Counted from the stretch's first letter, positions 19,006 through 27,201 are shown. The stretch: 64,000 nt of DNA from Phytohabitans houttuyneae (GCF_011764425.1 NZ_BLPF01000001.1:3835001-3899000), one strand, 5' to 3'. Program-made: numbers and translations. The notes: a model not told the origin generated them from the sequence alone.

Positions 19006-21006
19006 GTGGCCCGCAGCCGAAAGGTCCAGCCGTTGACGTGGCTGGGCCGGCCGTGGCGTGATCGGGCGTGGCTGCACCCCTTGTACGGCACCGCCACCGT
19101 GTACGTCGCCGGCTCCACGATCGAGGCGGTCGTCTCCGCCCATCCGGACTGGCCAGTGTGGGCGGTCGGTGCCGCTACCGGCCTGGTCGGCGCGGCCACA
19201 ACGGCGGCCGGTGTGCTCGCCGCTGCTGGGGACCGGTTCACCGGCTGGGCGCGCGGCTATCTCGGCGCCGCCGGCCTGGCCGGCGGGACGTGGCTAACGT
19301 ACGCGGCGGTCACGTCCCCGTACGAGCCGAAAGCGGTCGTGTCCGCGCTGGTCGGGGCCGCCCTGTTCACCGGCGCCTACCCGGCGGTGCGACACGCCCA
19401 ACTCGAGCACGAGGCCCACTACCGGGCCGTCCGGGCGCGGCCCGCACCGCCGGTCGCCGCAGCTGTACCGCAGTTCCGTAACCCTGAGGCCGCGCGGTGG
19501 GAGGGCCTGCTCGCGTCGGTCGGGCTTGCAGGCTGCACCTACCGTGATCGGGAGGAGAACAGGGCCGGGTTCGCGATCCTCATCTCCCTGCCGACCACGG
19601 GGAAGGTCACTTATCGGCAGGTGGTCGGCAAGTGTGACGCGTTGGAGATCGCAACGAAGATGCCGGAAGGCACCGTCCACGCCGAACGCGCCGTATCGCC
19701 CGACGGGCGCACTCTGGCCTCCGAGGTGTGGATCCACTTCGACGTCGAGGACATCCTCACCAAGACCCTGCCGATGCCCGACGACCACACCCCGCTGTCG
19801 ATCAACGCCGCGTTCCCGGTCGGTCTGTTCGCCGACGGCGAGCCGATCCTGCTGAAGCTCCGCGAGATCGCGATGCTGATCGTCGGCGTCCGCGGCCGTG
19901 GGAAGACGAACCTCCTCAACGTGATCATCCACCAGTTGTCGCGGTGCACCGACGTCGTCATCTGGATGATCGACTTGAAGGGCGGCCGTGCCGCGAAGCC
20001 GTGGCTGAAGCCGTGGTTGGACGGCAAAGTCAAACGCCCCGTCCTGGACTGGGTGGCAACCACCCGCACCGAAGCACACCGGATGCTCGTCGGCGGCCAC
20101 GCCCTGATCGAGCAGCGCGCGAACGCCGGCTACGGCGGCTCCAAAGTGGAACCGACGCGCCAGCGTCCCGCGGTCATCGTCATCTGCGACGAGATCGCCG
20201 CCCTGGTCGGGCAGCACGCCCGCGGCCAGAAGGGCGACGGCGGGCCGAAGCTGTACGACCTGATCGCCCAGCTCACGCTGGACATCCAGCTGGGACGGTC
20301 GGAGGCCGTCGACTTCGTCCTGGCCACCCAGCGCGGCACCGTCACAATGACCGGGTCCGGTGACCTGAAGTCGCAGTGCGAGCTCCGCGCCGGCTTGGGC
20401 GTCACGAGCCCGCAGGATGCACAGTCGGTGTTCACCGGCAACGCCCCTGCGGCGAAACTCCTCGCGAAGCTGAAGGACAAGGCGACCCGTGGCGCGGTGC
20501 TGATCCAGGACGGCGACGGCGGCCGGATCTCCCCCGGGAAGCTGCACTTCTACGGCGACGGCGACGCCATGCTCGCCAACGTCCACCGTGCGGCGACGCT
20601 GCACGCCAACTACCCGGCGCCCCTCGACGAGGCGGGCGCCCGCGCGGTCGACGCCGCGGTGCGCAAGCTGTACGACGGCTCCGGCTATTCCGGCGACGAC
20701 GGCCGCTGGTCCGCGGCCCGCGCCGAGCACCTGTACGCCGACGACGGTCTGCCGCCCGAGTTCAGCGACGACGAACCGGCCGCGTCGACGCCCGCGCAGC
20801 CCGCGGTGGCCGAGCCGACCGCGCGGGCGTCAAGCCGCGGGGGCGGTTCATGCCGACCCGGGAGGAGCGCGCCGCGCGGCGCGAGGCGCGGGAGCAGCAG
20901 GTGTACGACGACGAATGGGCGCAGATTGTGGAGCATTTCCAGGTCGCCGGGGAGCCGGAGCCGGACGCGGCGCCACCGGCCGATGTGGACCGCTACGAGG
21001 CCATGA
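19006..21006 (+). CDS. FtsK/SpoIIIE-like DNA-transfer ATPase (TraB-type)
   Basis: GTG start at 19006. The N terminus has several membrane segments (ATVYVAGSTIEAVVSAHPDW ... GAATGLVGAATTAAGVLAAA ... GAAGLAGGTWLTYAAV). The motor domain has Walker A GVRGRGKTN, IWMIDLKGGR, and Walker B VIVICDEIAAL, plus VLATQRG and a STOP-like LRAGLGVTSPQDAQSVF. TraB/TraSA ATPases of this size move double-stranded plasmid DNA between actinomycete cells. The frame degenerates after a GGGGG run (20839-20843) while the -1 frame continues into a winged helix (20850-21200), probably its true C terminus. Confidence 0.8.
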   Translation: MARSRKVQPLTWLGRPWRDRAWLHPLYGTATVYVAGSTIEAVVSAHPDWPVWAVGAATGLVGAATTAAGVLAAAGDRFTGWARGYLGAAGLAGGTWLTYAAVTSPYEPKAVVSALVGAALFTGAYPAVRHAQLEHEAHYRAVRARPAPPVAAAVPQFRNPEAARWEGLLASVGLAGCTYRDREENRAGFAILISLPTTGKVTYRQVVGKCDALEIATKMPEGTVHAERAVSPDGRTLASEVWIHFDVEDILTKTLPMPDDHTPLSINAAFPVGLFADGEPILLKLREIAMLIVGVRGRGKTNLLNVIIHQLSRCTDVVIWMIDLKGGRAAKPWLKPWLDGKVKRPVLDWVATTRTEAHRMLVGGHALIEQRANAGYGGSKVEPTRQRPAVIVICDEIAALVGQHARGQKGDGGPKLYDLIAQLTLDIQLGRSEAVDFVLATQRGTVTMTGSGDLKSQCELRAGLGVTSPQDAQSVFTGNAPAAKLLAKLKDKATRGAVLIQDGDGGRISPGKLHFYGDGDAMLANVHRAATLHANYPAPLDEAGARAVDAAVRKLYDGSGYSGDDGRWSAARAEHLYADDGLPPEFSDDEPAASTPAQPAVAEPTARASSRGGGSCRPGRSAPRGARRGSSRCTTTNGRRLWSISRSPGSRSRTRRHRPMWTATRP

Positions 21007-21200
21007 TCGCGATCATCGCGCAGGCCGGCAGGAGCGGGATCATGCCCGGCCAGGTCCTGGCCCGCATGGTGAAGCAGAACATCGCCTGGGATGCCCGCAC
21101 ATCCATGTATCCGGCGTTGAAGAGGGCGCTCGCCGACGGCCGGATCGTGCAGCCGGGTGGCCGGAAGGGCCTGTACTACACGCCCGAGAACGCCGGCTGA
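20850..21200 (+). CDS. Winged-helix protein, or C-terminal domain of the FtsK-like ATPase
   Basis: 116 residues from an ATG at 20850. A charged helix (TREERAARREAREQQVYDDE) is followed by a winged helix (YEAMIAIIAQAGRSGIMPGQ ... ALKRALADGRIVQPGGRKGL). TraB and FtsK proteins end in such a DNA-reading winged helix, so this is probably the severed C terminus, joined by one extra G at 20839-20843. There is no clear ribosome site for an independent start. Confidence 0.6.
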   Translation: MPTREERAARREAREQQVYDDEWAQIVEHFQVAGEPEPDAAPPADVDRYEAMIAIIAQAGRSGIMPGQVLARMVKQNIAWDARTSMYPALKRALADGRIVQPGGRKGLYYTPENAG

Positions 21201-21203
21201 CCC

Positions 21204-21428
21204 ATGCTCGCGAAGATCACATTCCGGGTGGGTGGGCAACCCATCGGCGAAACCGCCGCCGGCGCAGTCCCGGACATCGGGCAGCAGGTGACGCTCGAGC
21301 ACGGCCTCCGCGGCCGGCTGGTCTACCGCGTCGTCGACGTCGTGCACCAGTACACCGACACCCGCGCTCGGCGCGTTGACCTGTTCCAGCCGGCGCCCGT
21401 CCTGGTCGACCTGGAGGAACAGCGGTGA
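21204..21428 (+). CDS. 74-residue hypothetical protein
   Basis: Starts four bases after the winged-helix frame. Beta-rich: MLAKITFRVGGQPIGETAAG, VTLEHGLRGRLVYRVVDVVH, ARRVDLFQPAPVLVDLEEQ. Looks like a small beta-barrel. Overlaps the GIY-YIG gene start (GTGA), so it belongs to the same operon. Confidence 0.55.
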   Translation: MLAKITFRVGGQPIGETAAGAVPDIGQQVTLEHGLRGRLVYRVVDVVHQYTDTRARRVDLFQPAPVLVDLEEQR

Positions 21429-22065
21429 CCGCGCCCACCCGTGCACGTACTACCCGCCGCCGCCCTGCCGCCGGCGTGCGAGTCGGGGTCGTCTACGGCA
21501 TCTACGTCCTGCACCCGGTCACCGGCAACATCGTGCTCGGCTACGTCGGGAAGACCCGGCAGAGCCTGCGGGTTCGGGAGGGCAGCACCGCGACGAGCAG
21601 CCGTGGGCCGACACGATCGTCGGCAGCGCGTTCGTCATCGCCAAGGGCGTGTGGACGGAAGCCCAGCTCGACGCCTGCGAGCAGCACCACATCCGGTCAC
21701 TGCGCCCGCTGTACAACATCGACCACAACGGTGGGAACCCGAACCGGATCCCGCCGTGGGAGGCGGTCGCGCAGAGGCAGGCCCGTGAGCCGGGCTGGAC
21801 GCCCCACCAGCCGCCGGCGGTCCCGTACCCGCGGTACGCGCCGTACGCCGGCTGGACGTGGCGGCAGTGGCGTCGGGTGCTGCTCGCCGGGCTGTGGCTG
21901 CTGCTGGCGGGTGGCCTGTGGTGGACCGCCGCCGATGTGTGGCACGGCTGGGACGGTCCCCGCAACGCCGCGGTCGGTGCGTCGGTCCCGTACGGCGTTG
22001 CTGGTGCTGCCCGGTTGCGTCGGTGGTGGCGCCGGCTCGGCCGCCGACCCCGGCGGCGGCGGTGA
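21425..22065 (+). pseudogene. GIY-YIG nuclease with C-terminal membrane segment, frameshifted
   Basis: Starts with a GTG at 21425. The signature VYGIYVLHPVTGNIVLGYVG (GIY ... GYVGKTRQ) marks a GIY-YIG nuclease. The frame breaks at GGG (21580-21582); in the -1 frame it continues DEQPWADTIVGSAFVIAKGV, EAQLDACEQHHIRSLRPLYN (helix carrying the catalytic Glu and the NID motif), and ends with a membrane segment (VLLAGLWLLLAGGLWWTAAD). Restoring one G gives about 214 residues. Membrane-tethered GIY-YIG proteins occur beside actinobacterial transfer genes; it may nick DNA for transfer (inference). Confidence 0.65.
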
Positions 22066-22069
22066 GCCA

Positions 22070-22387
22070 GTGGACACGCCTGCCGAGCCGGCCCCGGCCG
22101 GCTCCCTGTACTCGGTGACCTGGGTGTGGGAGATCCGCCGCAAGTCCGGGACGGTCAAGGACCAGGGCTCGTTCGTCGGCTGGCGGTACGCGCAACCTCA
22201 GGCCGTCGCCGACGACCAGATGGCGCTCCTCGTCGTCGACCTGGCACCCCGCTACCACCTGCTCAAAGGGCTGGTGTGCCGGGCATGGCCGGAGGATGCG
22301 CCGGAGGACTTCGGCGAGTCCAGGGGCGACGACTGGTTTGCTACTGCGAAGCCCCACCTGGCGGCGAAGCCGAGTCGGGCGGCGTGA
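22070..22387 (+). CDS. Hypothetical protein
   Basis: 105 residues from a GTG. Contains SLYSVTWVWEIRRKSGTVKD, SFVGWRYAQPQAVADDQMAL and LLKGLVCRAWPEDAPEDFGE, an alpha/beta pattern. Last gene of the transfer-cassette operon, five bases after the GIY-YIG stop. Function unknown. Confidence 0.55.
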   Translation: MDTPAEPAPAGSLYSVTWVWEIRRKSGTVKDQGSFVGWRYAQPQAVADDQMALLVVDLAPRYHLLKGLVCRAWPEDAPEDFGESRGDDWFATAKPHLAAKPSRAA

Positions 22388-22437
22388 GCGGCAGCGGGGA
22401 GATACCCACCTGCCACATCCGGCCAGCGGGCGGTCTC

Positions 22438-22710
22438 CTAGAACGGCGGCGCTCCACTGCCCTTGATCGACATGCGCGTGGTGTCGGCCCCGTCCATCCG
22501 CGACGGAAGGATGTCGCCGACCTTGCCGTCGGGCAGTTGCAGCCGGCCGCCGCTCGCCTCGAACAGCGGGTACAGGTCGTGGTCACTCGACAAGGAGCCG
22601 TGCCAGCCGGGAAGGTTGCCGGACCGGTCGATTCGCAGACGTGCAGTAACCGGGATCTCGACGTCGCTGGCGAGGAGCACCGTCGCCGGCCCTGAATAGC
22701 TGTCATCCAT
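22438..22710 (-). CDS. DUF4873-like beta protein (tentative)
   Basis: 90 residues from MDDSYSGPATVLLASDVEIP at 22710; the frame is open to 22740. Further motifs VTARLRIDRSGNLPGWHGSL and FEASGGRLQLPDGKVGDIL. The YxGPA...V...WHG pattern resembles DUF4873-type domains seen at the ends of actinobacterial oxidoreductases and as free proteins. Converges with the 22070-22387 gene and diverges from the regulator at 22833. Confidence 0.5.
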   Translation of the reverse strand: MDDSYSGPATVLLASDVEIPVTARLRIDRSGNLPGWHGSLSSDHDLYPLFEASGGRLQLPDGKVGDILPSRMDGADTTRMSIKGSGAPPF

Positions 22711-22832
22711 TCGGGTCACGCTAGAGCGCGGGTGCGACAAATGCTTCCCGTCGACACGCTACGGTGATGGTGGCGGGCGCCGTGTCTAGCGGCCGGCGCC
22801 CCACCCCTGTCCGCTAGCAGGGAGCCCAGCAC

Positions 22833-24095
22833 ATGCCCCGGTCTATTGCCGACCCACGGTTCCCGCAGACGCTGCGCCGTCTGCGTGTCGACCGCGGGCT
22901 CACCCTCCGCGAGCTCGGCCGCCTCGTCCACCACAGCAAGTCGCTACTCCACGAGCTGGAGACCGGCACCCGGCAGCCCAGCGTGGAAACCGCGCAGGCA
23001 CTCGACATCGCCCTGGAAGCCGGAGGCGAACTCGCCCGCATGGTCACCGCCGACAACGCCGGTGTGCGCCGACGCACCTTCGTCGCCGCCGCGGGCATCG
23101 CCGCGTCGCTGCCGCACCAGCGGCTCACGTTCGGCCGCCGGGTCGGCGCCGGCCTGCCCGCCCAGCTCGTCACCCGTCTGGCCCGGCTGCGCCGCCTCGA
23201 CGACTTCCTCGGCGGCGCCGACACCTACCGGGTGTACATGGCGGAGGTGGAGTCCACAAAGGCCTTGATCCGCGACGGGTCCTACACGGAGAAGACCGGC
23301 CGAGCCCTGCTCGCGGTGCTCGCCGAGCAGGCGCAGCTCGCCGGCTGGGCCGCGTTCGACGCCGGCCTGCACGACGACGCCGACGGCCTCTACCGGATGT
23401 CTCTCGCTGCTGCTGAAGACGCCGACGACACGGCCCTCGCCGGGAACGCGTGGGCGTTCATCGCCTACCTGCGGCTCGGGCTCGGTCAGCCCGGTGTCGA
23501 CGAGGCGGTCGCCGCCGTGGATACCGCTGGGCCGAGTGTGACCCCGGGTGTGCGGGCGCTGCTGCATTGCCGGCGGGCCTGGGCGCACGCGGTCACCGGG
23601 CAGGCGCAGGAGGCGGAGACGCATCTCGCGCTCGGCGCGACCGCGCTCACCGAGCACGACGACCGGCCCGAACCCGACTGGGTGTACTGGGTCGACCGGT
23701 CCGAAGTGGAGATCATGACGGGTCGCTGTTGGACGGTGCTGCGCCGGCCGATGCGGGCGATCACCGTGCTGGAGCAGGTCCTTGCCGCGTACGACGACAC
23801 CCACGCCCGCGACAAGGCCCTCTACCTGTCGTGGCTGGCCGACGCCTACCTCGACGTGCACGAGGTCGAGCAGGCGTGCGACACCGCCGGCCGGGCGATC
23901 GAGCTGTCCGCCGGCATCGGCTCCATCCGACCGGGCCAGCGCATCGACGGGTTCCTCGGCCGGCTCGAACCGTACGGCTCGCTGCCCTGCGTCGTGGATC
24001 TGCGGGCGCGGGCGGTCGAGTGGGCTAGGCAGGGTCGGCGGTTGACTGCCGCAGCCACTCCAGACACCGCTCCGCCCCCGCCACGATCGGAGTAG
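22833..24095 (+). CDS. XRE-family transcription regulator with TPR-like domain
   Basis: 420 residues. Residues 5-65 are a classic helix-turn-helix (FPQTLRRLRVDRGLTLRELG, LVHHSKSLLHELETGTRQPS). The remaining 340 residues are paired helices of TPR type (LLAVLAEQAQLAGWAAFDAG, YRMSLAAAEDADDTALAGNA, EAETHLALGATALTEHDDRP). Such XRE-TPR regulators are abundant in Streptomyces and Micromonospora and often sense peptides or act at morphological switches. It stands alone on this strand, so it may control the element's lysogeny or transfer decision (inference). It overlaps cutA convergently by about 70 bp. Confidence 0.8.
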   Translation: MPRSIADPRFPQTLRRLRVDRGLTLRELGRLVHHSKSLLHELETGTRQPSVETAQALDIALEAGGELARMVTADNAGVRRRTFVAAAGIAASLPHQRLTFGRRVGAGLPAQLVTRLARLRRLDDFLGGADTYRVYMAEVESTKALIRDGSYTEKTGRALLAVLAEQAQLAGWAAFDAGLHDDADGLYRMSLAAAEDADDTALAGNAWAFIAYLRLGLGQPGVDEAVAAVDTAGPSVTPGVRALLHCRRAWAHAVTGQAQEAETHLALGATALTEHDDRPEPDWVYWVDRSEVEIMTGRCWTVLRRPMRAITVLEQVLAAYDDTHARDKALYLSWLADAYLDVHEVEQACDTAGRAIELSAGIGSIRPGQRIDGFLGRLEPYGSLPCVVDLRARAVEWARQGRRLTAAATPDTAPPPPRSE

Positions 24096-24351
24096 CGGTC
24101 ACCTGCGGGTTGTCCCACGGGTGGTGCTCGAGCAGGTGCGCCTCCAGGTCGGGGTACCGGTCGCCGGTGGTGTAGAGCAGCAGCTGGTACTCCTCGCCGG
24201 TGCCCTGCTCGCCGAGGTGCCAGAACACGCTCACCACCGGGCCGATCACCTGTGCGTTGCCGGCCAGCCGGGCAGCAACCGCGCCCCCAGCGAGGGCGAT
24301 CGCCTGCTCGCGTGTTTGGGTCGCGGTCGCGACCACCAGGAAATCCGTCAC
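24025..24351 (-). CDS. cutA: CutA-like divalent-cation tolerance protein
   Basis: 108 residues matching the CutA1 ferredoxin-like fold: FLVVATATQTREQAIALAGG, then SVFWHLGEQGTGEEYQLLLY, then EAHLLEHHPWDNPQVTATPI and CLEWLRQST. CutA forms a stable trimer linked to copper tolerance, but its role is unclear. It is an unusual cargo on a phage-like element. Its 3' end overlaps the XRE regulator gene on the other strand. Confidence 0.8.
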   Translation of the reverse strand: MTDFLVVATATQTREQAIALAGGAVAARLAGNAQVIGPVVSVFWHLGEQGTGEEYQLLLYTTGDRYPDLEAHLLEHHPWDNPQVTATPIVAGAERCLEWLRQSTADPA

Positions 24352-24635
24352 GTGGCTGAGGCTAGCGGCCGGCTTGTCCGCGGACAGGGGTGGACAGACT
24401 GCGGACGCTCACCTACTCGACCTTGCCCCTGGTAGCGGTGACGCTACGAAGGTGCCGGCTTGGTCAGGGCCTCCGCCCCGCCCAGGCCGGCACCCAGATC
24501 GGAGTGCGGCGGCGTGGTCCCCGCAGGTGTGACTCGGGCGCGCGCCGCCGTACTCCCAAGAACCGGCGCGGCGGCTCCGCTACTTCGGGTGGGGCCGTCG
24601 TGTCGTCAACGTTGGATCCGAAGAGGTGATCGCTT
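24352..24635. other. Intergenic region with a plus-strand promoter candidate
   Basis: TTGCCC (24423-24428), 16-bp spacer, TACGAA (24445-24450) could drive the small-gene run starting at 24636. Otherwise no gene, repeat or hairpin is evident in these 284 bp. Confidence 0.4.
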
Positions 24636-24803
24636 GTGGCCCAGGACGGCGCCGTCAAATGGTTCGCCCAGCCCGACGGCGTGCGGCGACCCGCCGACCG
24701 CCCCACTGACGCGGCCGCGGCCACCACTCCCGGCCGCACGCCGCACCAGGTGCGCTCTGCCGTCGGCACAAGGGCCGCCGCGGAGCGCGACGCCGGCCGA
24801 TGA
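24636..24803 (+). CDS. 55-residue hypothetical protein
   Basis: GTG at 24636 with AAGAGG upstream. Reads MAQDGAVKWFAQPDGVRRPA and continues Ala/Thr/Arg-rich. Its TGA overlaps the next ATG (ATGA). Low-complexity composition lowers confidence, but the coupling to downstream genes supports it. Confidence 0.45.
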   Translation: MAQDGAVKWFAQPDGVRRPADRPTDAAAATTPGRTPHQVRSAVGTRAAAERDAGR

Positions 24804-24976
24804 GCGAGTCGAGGTGGGCGAACGCCCCGACCGTCGACTTGCGACAGTTCCGGCCTGTCCGCGGCCAGCAGCTGCCCGGCAACCGGCAACCACCCAACCT
24901 GGCCAAGTGGTCATGGCTGGTCCGGGTGCGACCCGTGCGGCCCGACATGCCGCACGAGCCGCGAGAAGGCCAGTGA
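24800..24976 (+). CDS. 58-residue hypothetical protein
   Basis: ATG at 24800 overlaps the previous stop; its own TGA overlaps the following GTG. Reads MSESRWANAPTVDLRQFRPV then a Pro/Arg-rich tail with WSWLVRVRPVRPDMP. No family recognised. Confidence 0.45.
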   Translation: MSESRWANAPTVDLRQFRPVRGQQLPGNRQPPNLAKWSWLVRVRPVRPDMPHEPREGQ

Positions 24977-25251
24977 CCGTGGTCGTCCTCGGAGACCACC
25001 TGCCGCACCCGCCGGACTGGGTATGTACCGGCTGCAGTAAGGATTGGCCGTGTGACCCAGCCCGGGAAGCGCTCGCAACCGAGTTCGGGGCGGGTGCCGG
25101 CGTGGTCACCTTGGGCGCGTTGATGTCGATGCATCTGGCGAACGCCACCGTGGACCTGACCAGTGTGCCGCCGGCGGAATTGTATGAGCGGTTCATCGCC
25201 TGGACCCGGCCCGTCCCGCTGGATGCACCGTCGCCCGTAGAGGTCCCGTGA
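24973..25251 (+). CDS. Cys-containing hypothetical protein
   Basis: 92 residues from a GTG. Begins MTVVVLGDHLPHPPDWVCTG; the motif CTGCSKDWPCDPAREAL places three Cys as CxxCx4C near residue 20, likely a metal site. The rest is helical (LMSMHLANATVDL, ELYERFIAWTRP). Similar short Cys proteins occur widely in Micromonosporaceae-type genomes next to XRE-TPR regulators, but no function is established. Confidence 0.6.
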   Translation: MTVVVLGDHLPHPPDWVCTGCSKDWPCDPAREALATEFGAGAGVVTLGALMSMHLANATVDLTSVPPAELYERFIAWTRPVPLDAPSPVEVP

Positions 25252-25541
25252 TGGTGTTGTGGGAGCGGCCCAGTCGGCCCGTCACCAACGTTGTCATCGA
25301 CGCGATGGTCGCCGCAGTCTGGTACCAGCGGGCGGTCACGAGAGCGAGGTGGGCCTGGCTACGGCCGTGGACCATCCGACGGCGCCGGGAACAGGTGCGG
25401 CTCTGGTACCGCCACGCCTCGTCCTCCCTTGACCGAGTGCGGCGAGCGGTCGGCGAAGCAGACCAGGAAGCCCCCGGTCTTTCCGCGGAAGGAATCGACC
25501 GGGAAGAGGGCGCAGCCGGCGGCACGGCGTCAGCGCCCTGA
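25248..25541 (+). CDS. Hypothetical protein
   Basis: 97 residues from a GTG overlapping the previous stop (GTGA). The N terminus is a Trp/Arg-rich amphipathic region (NVVIDAMVAAVWYQRAVTRA, RWAWLRPWTIRRRREQVRL), the C terminus acidic and disordered. Last of four overlapping small genes. Confidence 0.5.
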   Translation: MMVLWERPSRPVTNVVIDAMVAAVWYQRAVTRARWAWLRPWTIRRRREQVRLWYRHASSSLDRVRRAVGEADQEAPGLSAEGIDREEGAAGGTASAP

Positions 25542-25651
25542 GCGGGGCGCCCGGACGTCAGCGGCCGGGCGCCCTGCGAAATTAGGCCGGCGGGGGTCGC
25601 TGGTTGCCGACGGTGGCCCCTGTCTTGACGCTTCGCAGCTACGGTGATCAT

Positions 25652-25903
25652 GTGGCGCGCAAGGACATGGTCCTGGTCTACATCGCCGACCCCCGGTGGT
25701 ACATCACCGAGGAGGTCGATGACCCGCAGCGGCCGAGGCGGCGCTGGTGGCGGCTGTGGTGGAACTCGATCGACCACGGGTATACCGGGCGGCGGGACGG
25801 CGACCAGCTCCGCGAGCTTCTAGAGCGCGCCCGGCTTGACCCGGATCCGGGGGCGTGGCGGCAGCCGACGGCGGAGGAGAAGCGACCACGCCGCGACGGC
25901 TGA
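25652..25903 (+). CDS. Hypothetical protein
   Basis: 83 residues from a GTG at 25652 (open frame to 25604). A TACGGT box ends ten bases before the GTG, so the mRNA may be leaderless. Contains DMVLVYIADPRWYITEEVDD, RRRWWRLWWNSIDHGYTGRR and LRELLERARLDPDPGAW. No family recognised. Confidence 0.5.
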   Translation: MARKDMVLVYIADPRWYITEEVDDPQRPRRRWWRLWWNSIDHGYTGRRDGDQLRELLERARLDPDPGAWRQPTAEEKRPRRDG

Positions 25904-25987
25904 CCCGCGAGCCATCTGTAGACGGGCTGCCGTCAAGGCGAAAACGACCACGGCTGAGGAACCGCGGTCGCGGGGACGGGTAACGGT

Positions 25988-26021
25988 GAGGCCCCGCAGA
26001 GCGGCAGCACTGCGGGGCCTC
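25988..26021. terminator. Bidirectional terminator
   Basis: GAGGCCCCGCAG (25988-25999) pairs with CTGCGGGGCCTC (26010-26021), 10-nt loop, between the convergent genes ending at 25903 and 26039. Confidence 0.75.
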
Positions 26022-26038
26022 ATGGCCACGATAGCCAG

Positions 26039-26515
26039 TCAGTTATCGGCACGACGCGGGCGGCCGGGGGTACGGTCCCAGCCGCGGTTGAACGCGTCGA
26101 TGTCGTCGGCTCGGTAGATGCGGCCGCCGGCGAGCGTCAGGGCCGGCTTCGGGAAGTCGGGCCGCTGCTCCAGCTGGCGCACGCGGGCCGTCGTCACGCC
26201 GAGCCGCTCGGCGATTTCGGCGGCGCCGAGCAGGTCCCACATTCGCGCCCTTGCGGCCGACGTCTCGATGACCATGCGCTCAGGGCCTGAGAGCACACCT
26301 GCGCGGACGAGTTCGGCGGCGCCGGTCAGTCGGACAGGCCAGTCCTGTGCCTCGCGGACGGCGTCGTCGTACTCCACGGCGTCGAGGGGGCCGCGGAGCC
26401 TCAGCACCTGGACGCCGGCCGTGTAGTGCGCGAACGGTGCGCCTTCGGCGGCCTGTTCCATCTGGTCTGGCTCCAGCGGGCCTGTGAACTCGAGCTCGAT
26501 AAACCATCCACTCAT
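26039..26515 (-). CDS. HicB-like regulator with C-terminal AlpA-type HTH
   Basis: 158 residues. The N-terminal half is an alpha/beta domain (MSGWFIELEFTGPLEPDQME, HYTAGVQVLRLRGPLDAVEY, DDAVREAQDWPVRLTGA). The C-terminal half is an HTH (LLGAAEIAERLGVTTARVRQ, LEQRPDFPKPALTLAGGRIY, DDIDAFNRGW). The C terminus aligns well with the protein at 27640-28143 (LEQRxDFPxP...GGRxIY...I.AF..GW), so they are paralogues. The arrangement of a small alpha/beta domain plus a DNA-binding domain is that of HicB antitoxins (inference). Downstream partner of the gene at 26598-26804. Confidence 0.6.
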   Translation of the reverse strand: MSGWFIELEFTGPLEPDQMEQAAEGAPFAHYTAGVQVLRLRGPLDAVEYDDAVREAQDWPVRLTGAAELVRAGVLSGPERMVIETSAARARMWDLLGAAEIAERLGVTTARVRQLEQRPDFPKPALTLAGGRIYRADDIDAFNRGWDRTPGRPRRADN

Positions 26516-26597
26516 GACGTCTCCTCATGTCGTGGGGTGAGCCGATGGGGTATCGGAGGTGTCCGGGGCCAGGCCGGCTGCCTGGCCCCGGTGCCGA

Positions 26598-26804
26598 CTA
26601 GCCCTCCTTGTGGAGGGACCAGTCGAGGCCGGCGCTGATCAGCACCCGGAGAACCTCCAGCACGTCGCCGGCGTCCTTGGGGGATACGAGCCAGTTGTCG
26701 TTTCCCTTGCGGAAGTGCCACATGCTGCTTCGGGTCTGCCGGACGAGGAAGCCCTGCCGCTCGGCCTCCTCGGCGATCAGCTGCATCGCCTCTCCGATCT
26801 CCAT
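26598..26804 (-). CDS. HicA-like small protein, copy 1
   Basis: 68 residues; GGAGAGGGGG precedes the ATG. Reads MEIGEAMQLIAEEAERQGFL, VRQTRSSMWHFRKGNDNWLV, SPKDAGDVLEVLRVLISAGL. The helix-strand-strand-strand-helix order and the RxxSxxWHF...VLISAGL pattern recall HicA toxins (dsRNA-binding fold, catalytic His in a GSHH-type motif); here a single His sits at the equivalent place. Related to the proteins at 26974 and 27336. Expressed from a divergent promoter with TACGAT (complement of 26832-26837). Confidence 0.6.
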   Translation of the reverse strand: MEIGEAMQLIAEEAERQGFLVRQTRSSMWHFRKGNDNWLVSPKDAGDVLEVLRVLISAGLDWSLHKEG

Positions 26805-26900
26805 TTCTCACCCCCTCTCCTTGTTGACACCATCGTAGCACGATTCCCTGTCGCGCGCGTAAGGGTTTTGACCAGGTAAGTCTGTCCGAACGGCTGACAT

Positions 26901-26936
26901 AACCCTTGCGTACACGCAAGGGTTTTCGGGTAGCAT
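26901..26936 (+). promoter_or_regulatory. Operator palindrome and promoter, copy 1
   Basis: AACCCTTGCG (26901-26910), TACA, CGCAAGGGTT (26915-26924), then -10 TAGCAT (26931-26936). A degenerate form of the same dyad (26844-26868) lies toward the divergent minus-strand gene. Confidence 0.7.
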
Positions 26937-26973
26937 GGTCATGACGCCAACAAGGGAAAGGAGGTGAAACTAC

Positions 26974-27201
26974 TTGGATTCCTGGGAGGAACTGCTCCTG
27001 TGGATCGTGATCCAAGGCGGCTCGTTCCACACGAACGAGTCCGGCGCATGGCTCCTCGACCTCGACGAGGACGACCCATACGCCCCCGCCGTCGCGATTC
27101 CCCGGCGGCCCGCCGACCAGTTTGAGCTGGCGCAGCTACTCGGTGCGCTCACTCGGCTGGGGCTGGCATGGCCGCCGCCCTGGAGCGGGCGACTGAACTA
27201 G
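26974..27201 (+). CDS. HicA-like small protein, copy 2
   Basis: 75 residues from a TTG at 26974, placed eight to ten bases after AAAGGAGG. Reads LDSWEELLLWIVIQGGSFHT, NESGAWLLDLDEDDPYAPAV, RPADQFELAQLLGALTRLGL and ends AWPPPWSG. It shares with 27336 the order helix, QGG/QGH, xSGxW/xSGVR, a basic/proline turn, and the closing LLxxLxxxGLxWPPP. No catalytic-type His in the SG motif. Controlled by the palindrome at 26901-26924. Confidence 0.55.
   Translation: MDSWEELLLWIVIQGGSFHTNESGAWLLDLDEDDPYAPAVAIPRRPADQFELAQLLGALTRLGLAWPPPWSGRLN

Noticed and set aside
19294-20730. 478-codon minus-strand frame opposite the FtsK-like gene
   Set aside because: Composition is that of the complement of a real gene, and the plus strand has intact Walker motifs.
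20850-21200. Independent toxin-like gene after the FtsK gene
   Set aside because: It lacks a ribosome site and reads naturally as the winged-helix end of the ATPase after adding one G.
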